Positions 61,700-64,000 of a DNA stretch of 64,000 nucleotides are shown here, piece after piece. Source of the stretch: Pseudomonas jessenii (GTDB lineage: Bacteria > Pseudomonadota > Gammaproteobacteria > Pseudomonadales > Pseudomonadaceae); contig NZ_NIWT01000004.1 in NCBI RefSeq assembly GCF_002236115.1, positions 62,001-126,000 on the forward strand. The letters run 5' to 3'. How positions within the stretch are numbered: the stretch's first letter is position 1; every line of letters starts with the position of its first letter. Made by a program: the position numbers and the translations under genes. The notes below the pieces were generated by a model. That model was not told the origin of the DNA. It made no database searches and worked only from the letters and a program-made list of their open reading frames with translations.

Positions 61700-63325
61700 T
61701 TATTTGCTGACGCTGACGCCGTAGAAGGAGTTCAAGCCAAATGGGCTGATCTTGAAGTCCTGCACGTTGGCGCGCATGGGTTGGAACACCGTCGAGTGAG
61801 CGATAGGTGTCATAGGCACAGCATCCTTGAGGACGTGTTGCGCCTGTTTGTACAGTTCGGTGCGTTTGCCTTGGTCCGAAGTGCGCTTGGCTTGCTTGAC
61901 GATGTCGTCAAACTTCTTGTCGCACCATTTGGAGAAGTTGTTGCCTTCCAGCGAGTCGCAGCCGAACAGCACGTTCAGCCAGTTGTCCGGGTCACCGTTG
62001 TCGCCGCTCCAGCCAATCAGCATCGCGCCGTTCTCACCGCCCTTGGAGCGCTTGATGTACTCGCCCCACTCGTAGCTCTGGATCTTGACCTTGAGGCCGA
62101 TCTTGGCCCAGTCGGACTGCAGCATTTCTGCCATCAGCTTGGCGTTCGGGTTGTACGGACGCTGAACCGGCATCGCCCACAGGACGATTTCGGTACCTTC
62201 CTTGACGCCGGCTTCCTTGAGCAGCTCCTTGGCTTTCTCGGGATCGTACTTGGCGTCCTTGATGGTGGTGTCATAGGACCACTGGGTCGGCGGCATGGCG
62301 TTGACCGCCAGTTGGCCGGCGCCCTGGTACACGGAGTCGATGATCTGCTGCTTGTTGACGGCCATGTCCATGGCCTGGCGCACTTTCAACTGCGACATCG
62401 GGTTTGGCTTGTCGTCGCCCTTGATCTTGTCCATCACGTTGTAGGCGATGTAGCCCAGGTTGAACCCGGCCTGCTCAGGCATCTTCAAGGACTTGTCTTC
62501 CTTGAGCGCCTTCAGGTCGGCCGGACGAGGGAACAGGGTGACCTGGCACTCGTTCTTCTTCAGCTTCTGGATGCGTACCGACGGGTCGGTGGTAATGGCG
62601 AAGATCAGGTTGTCGATCTTCACGTCGTCAGGCTTCCAGTAGTCCTTGTTCCCTGTGTAGCGGATGTTGGAGTCTTTCTGGTAGCTCTTGAACACGAACG
62701 GGCCGGTGCCGACCGGCTTCTGGTTGATGTCGGCGGCCTTGCCTTCCTTGAGCAGCTGGGCAGCGTACTCGGCGGACTGGATCGAGGCGAAGCTCATGGC
62801 CATGTTCTGGATGAACGCGGCATCAACGTCCTTGAGGGTGAACTTGACCGTGTGGTCGTCGACTTTATCGATCTTGGTGATGTTGGTATCCATCCCCATG
62901 TCGGTGAAGTACGGGAATTCGGTCGGGTACGCTTTGCGGAACGGATCATCCTTGTTAATCATGCGATTAAAGGTGAACAGCACGTCGTCGGCGTTGAACT
63001 CACGAGTCGGTTTGAAATACGGGGTAGTGTGGAACTTGACGCCTTCACGCAGGTGGAAGGTGTAGGTCAGGCCGTCATCGGAAACGTCCCACTTGGTCGC
63101 CAGCCCAGGAACCACGGCGGTGCCGCCACGTTCGAACTGGGTGAGGCGGTTGAACATGGTTTCTGCAGAGGCGTCGAAGTCGGTTCCGGTGGTGTATTGA
63201 CCTGGATCGAAACCGGCCGGGCTCCCTTCGGAGCAGAACACCAGGTTAGTCGCTGCTTGGGCGAACGGTGCGCTGGCTAACAAGCTTGCGCCAACTAAGA
63301 ACGGAATGACCGCGTGTTTAAGCAT
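61700..63325 (-). CDS. Dipeptide/peptide periplasmic binding protein (DppA family)
   Basis: 541 residues from ATG 63325 (MLKHAVIPFLVGASLLASAPFAQA is the signal peptide); the longer frame to 63454 is rejected. SBP family 5, with FCSEGSPAGFDPGQYTT and GDNGDPDNWLNVL. First gene of the likely dpp-porin cluster; its promoter should lie in 63326-63480 but is not clear. Paralogue of the following gene, which differs mainly in loops. Confidence 0.92.
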   Translation of the reverse strand: MLKHAVIPFLVGASLLASAPFAQAATNLVFCSEGSPAGFDPGQYTTGTDFDASAETMFNRLTQFERGGTAVVPGLATKWDVSDDGLTYTFHLREGVKFHTTPYFKPTREFNADDVLFTFNRMINKDDPFRKAYPTEFPYFTDMGMDTNITKIDKVDDHTVKFTLKDVDAAFIQNMAMSFASIQSAEYAAQLLKEGKAADINQKPVGTGPFVFKSYQKDSNIRYTGNKDYWKPDDVKIDNLIFAITTDPSVRIQKLKKNECQVTLFPRPADLKALKEDKSLKMPEQAGFNLGYIAYNVMDKIKGDDKPNPMSQLKVRQAMDMAVNKQQIIDSVYQGAGQLAVNAMPPTQWSYDTTIKDAKYDPEKAKELLKEAGVKEGTEIVLWAMPVQRPYNPNAKLMAEMLQSDWAKIGLKVKIQSYEWGEYIKRSKGGENGAMLIGWSGDNGDPDNWLNVLFGCDSLEGNNFSKWCDKKFDDIVKQAKRTSDQGKRTELYKQAQHVLKDAVPMTPIAHSTVFQPMRANVQDFKISPFGLNSFYGVSVSK

Positions 63326-63715
63326 GGTGGCCTCATGATTTGTTGTCATTTTTGGAATTAGAGGACGACCTCGTGAGTCGTGCCTGCGGATACTTATGCA
63401 GGGGCCATACCCAATGCAAGATCCAGAGTGACTACAAGCCTTAAACGGTGGCACGAACGTACCTTAATGTCGCATTTGTATAATTCCTGACGCATTTGAC
63501 CGTTTGCGCGGCGTTTTTATGGTGCAAATGACGCACTTTTACAGTGCGCTCTTGACTCGGGTTGCTCCCGCGTGGGGCGGGGGTGTTACTTATTCATACC
63601 CCGAATTGTGGGGTGGGCATGGCGTGAATAAGAGTGGTTATTGTTGTACCGATAGTGGCCAATCGACGGCTTTTCTCGGGGGACCTATCCAGTTATAGCT
63701 CATGCCTGAAAACTG
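63326..63715. other. Upstream region of the dpp cluster
   Basis: About 390 bases with no supported gene. A TTATACAAATG on the minus strand near 63475 could be a -10 but lacks a good -35. The plus-strand frame 63504-63698 has no family features. Regulation of dpp by PsdR-type repressors is known in P. aeruginosa, but I see no such gene in this window. Confidence 0.4.
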
Positions 63716-63719
63716 CCAA

Positions 63720-63756
63720 AAAAAACGGCGATCATTTTCATGATCGCCGTTTTTGT
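63720..63756. terminator. Bidirectional terminator before the SIMPL gene
   Basis: AAAACGGCGATCAT (about 63722-63735) pairs with ATGATCGCCGTTTT (63740-63753), with A and T runs on the two sides, loop TTTC. It ends the SIMPL gene on the minus strand and could stop anything from the left. Confidence 0.9.
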
Positions 63757-63771
63757 TTACGGGCTACCGAT

Positions 63772-64000
63772 TCAAGGCATCAGCACTTCAATCGAGCCAT
63801 CGGCTGTCATGCTGACCTGGCTGGTGCCGGCCTCGACATCCGGCGTCACCGGTGCGCTGTCCATGGCGGCGGCTTTCATCATCATCGGCGCGCGCATGTA
63901 AGGCTGTGGATAACCGTTGCTGTTGAGGTTCAGGTTGACGATTTTGTAGCTCTTGCCGCCAAGGGCGTCGGTGGCCAGTTGGGCGCGGGCCTTGAAGGCG
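63772..64000 (-). CDS. SIMPL-domain (DUF541/YggE-like) protein, C-terminal end (partial)
   Basis: An open frame enters from the right edge and stops with TGA at 63774-63772; 76 codons are visible. The sequence FKARAQLATDALGGKSYKIV..., followed by a VSMTADGSIEVLMP end, fits the SIMPL family of periplasmic or outer-membrane-associated stress proteins of unclear role. The N-terminus, including any signal peptide, lies beyond the window. Confidence 0.75.
   Translation of the reverse strand, partial: AFKARAQLATDALGGKSYKIVNLNLNSNGYPQPYMRAPMMMKAAAMDSAPVTPDVEAGTSQVSMTADGSIEVLMP

Noticed and set aside
61781..63280. 499-codon plus-strand frame, and a similar one at 59891-61378
   Set aside because: Antisense shadows of the two paralogous binding-protein genes; they resemble each other only because the sense genes do.
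63449..63470. TGGCACG resembling a sigma-54 promoter
   Set aside because: The -12 element (TTGCA-type GC) is missing at the required spacing and it points away from the dpp genes.
63504..63698. 64-codon plus-strand frame
   Set aside because: Low-complexity composition and no ribosome binding site; it lies in the promoter gap of the dpp cluster.

Overview
This window comes from the chromosome of a fluorescent Pseudomonas, most likely the P. fluorescens group. The evidence is the codon and GC style, many REPIN repeats of the GGGAGCGAGCTTGCTCGCGA type, a fruBKA operon with a Cra box of the pseudomonad form, the piuA/piuB/piuC iron locus next to a speC-type decarboxylase, and an OprD porin inside a dipeptide ABC operon. 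I found no prophage, insertion sequence, CRISPR array or obvious genomic island. The calls are made by reading motifs and gene order; no database search was run.

Region 1 (1-6.9 kb) holds the end of dnaJ, then dapB, then carA-carB-greA with a leader that contains a strong terminator hairpin, and a small DUF4149-type membrane protein. Region 2 (6.6-22.6 kb) is the ancient ribosome/RNA superoperon block: yhbY and rlmE divergent, then ftsH-folP-glmM-tpiA-secG, tRNA-Leu(GAG), tRNA-fMet with its own promoter, rimP-nusA-infB-rbfA-truB-rpsO-pnp, and tRNA-Thr(CGT). The order parallels the ftsH-folP-glmM-secG-leuU-metY-rimP-nusA-infB-rbfA-truB-rpsO-pnp order of enterobacteria. Region 3 (22.8-30 kb) carries a DUF6388-type protein, nadC, ampDE, a chemoreceptor with a likely sigma-28 promoter, a TatD-family nuclease and the LacI-type regulator fruR/cra.

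Region 4 (30-35.8 kb) is the fructose PTS operon fruB-fruK-fruA, which imports fructose as fructose-1-phosphate and makes fructose-1,6-bisphosphate. It has a Cra operator and a strongly structured 5' leader. Region 5 (36-44.4 kb) has a Tat-exported PhoD-type phosphatase and the iron locus: TonB receptor piuA, flavin reductase piuB, and divergently piuC plus a Sel1-repeat protein. Region 6 (44.4-49.8 kb) has a PLP ornithine/lysine decarboxylase with an attenuator-like leader, and a four-gene osmoprotectant (betaine/choline type) ABC importer. Region 7 (50-63.4 kb) has prfC, a small secreted acidic protein, and a dipeptide uptake operon with three substrate-binding proteins, an OprD-family porin and dppBCDF. 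The window ends inside a SIMPL-domain (DUF541) gene.

The clearest candidates for something not already explained are non-coding: a three-segment attenuator-like leader before speC, the nested stem-loop leader of fruBKA, the carAB leader, and hairpins after each binding-protein gene in the dpp operon. None of these is proven. The protein-coding content is mostly well-known families.
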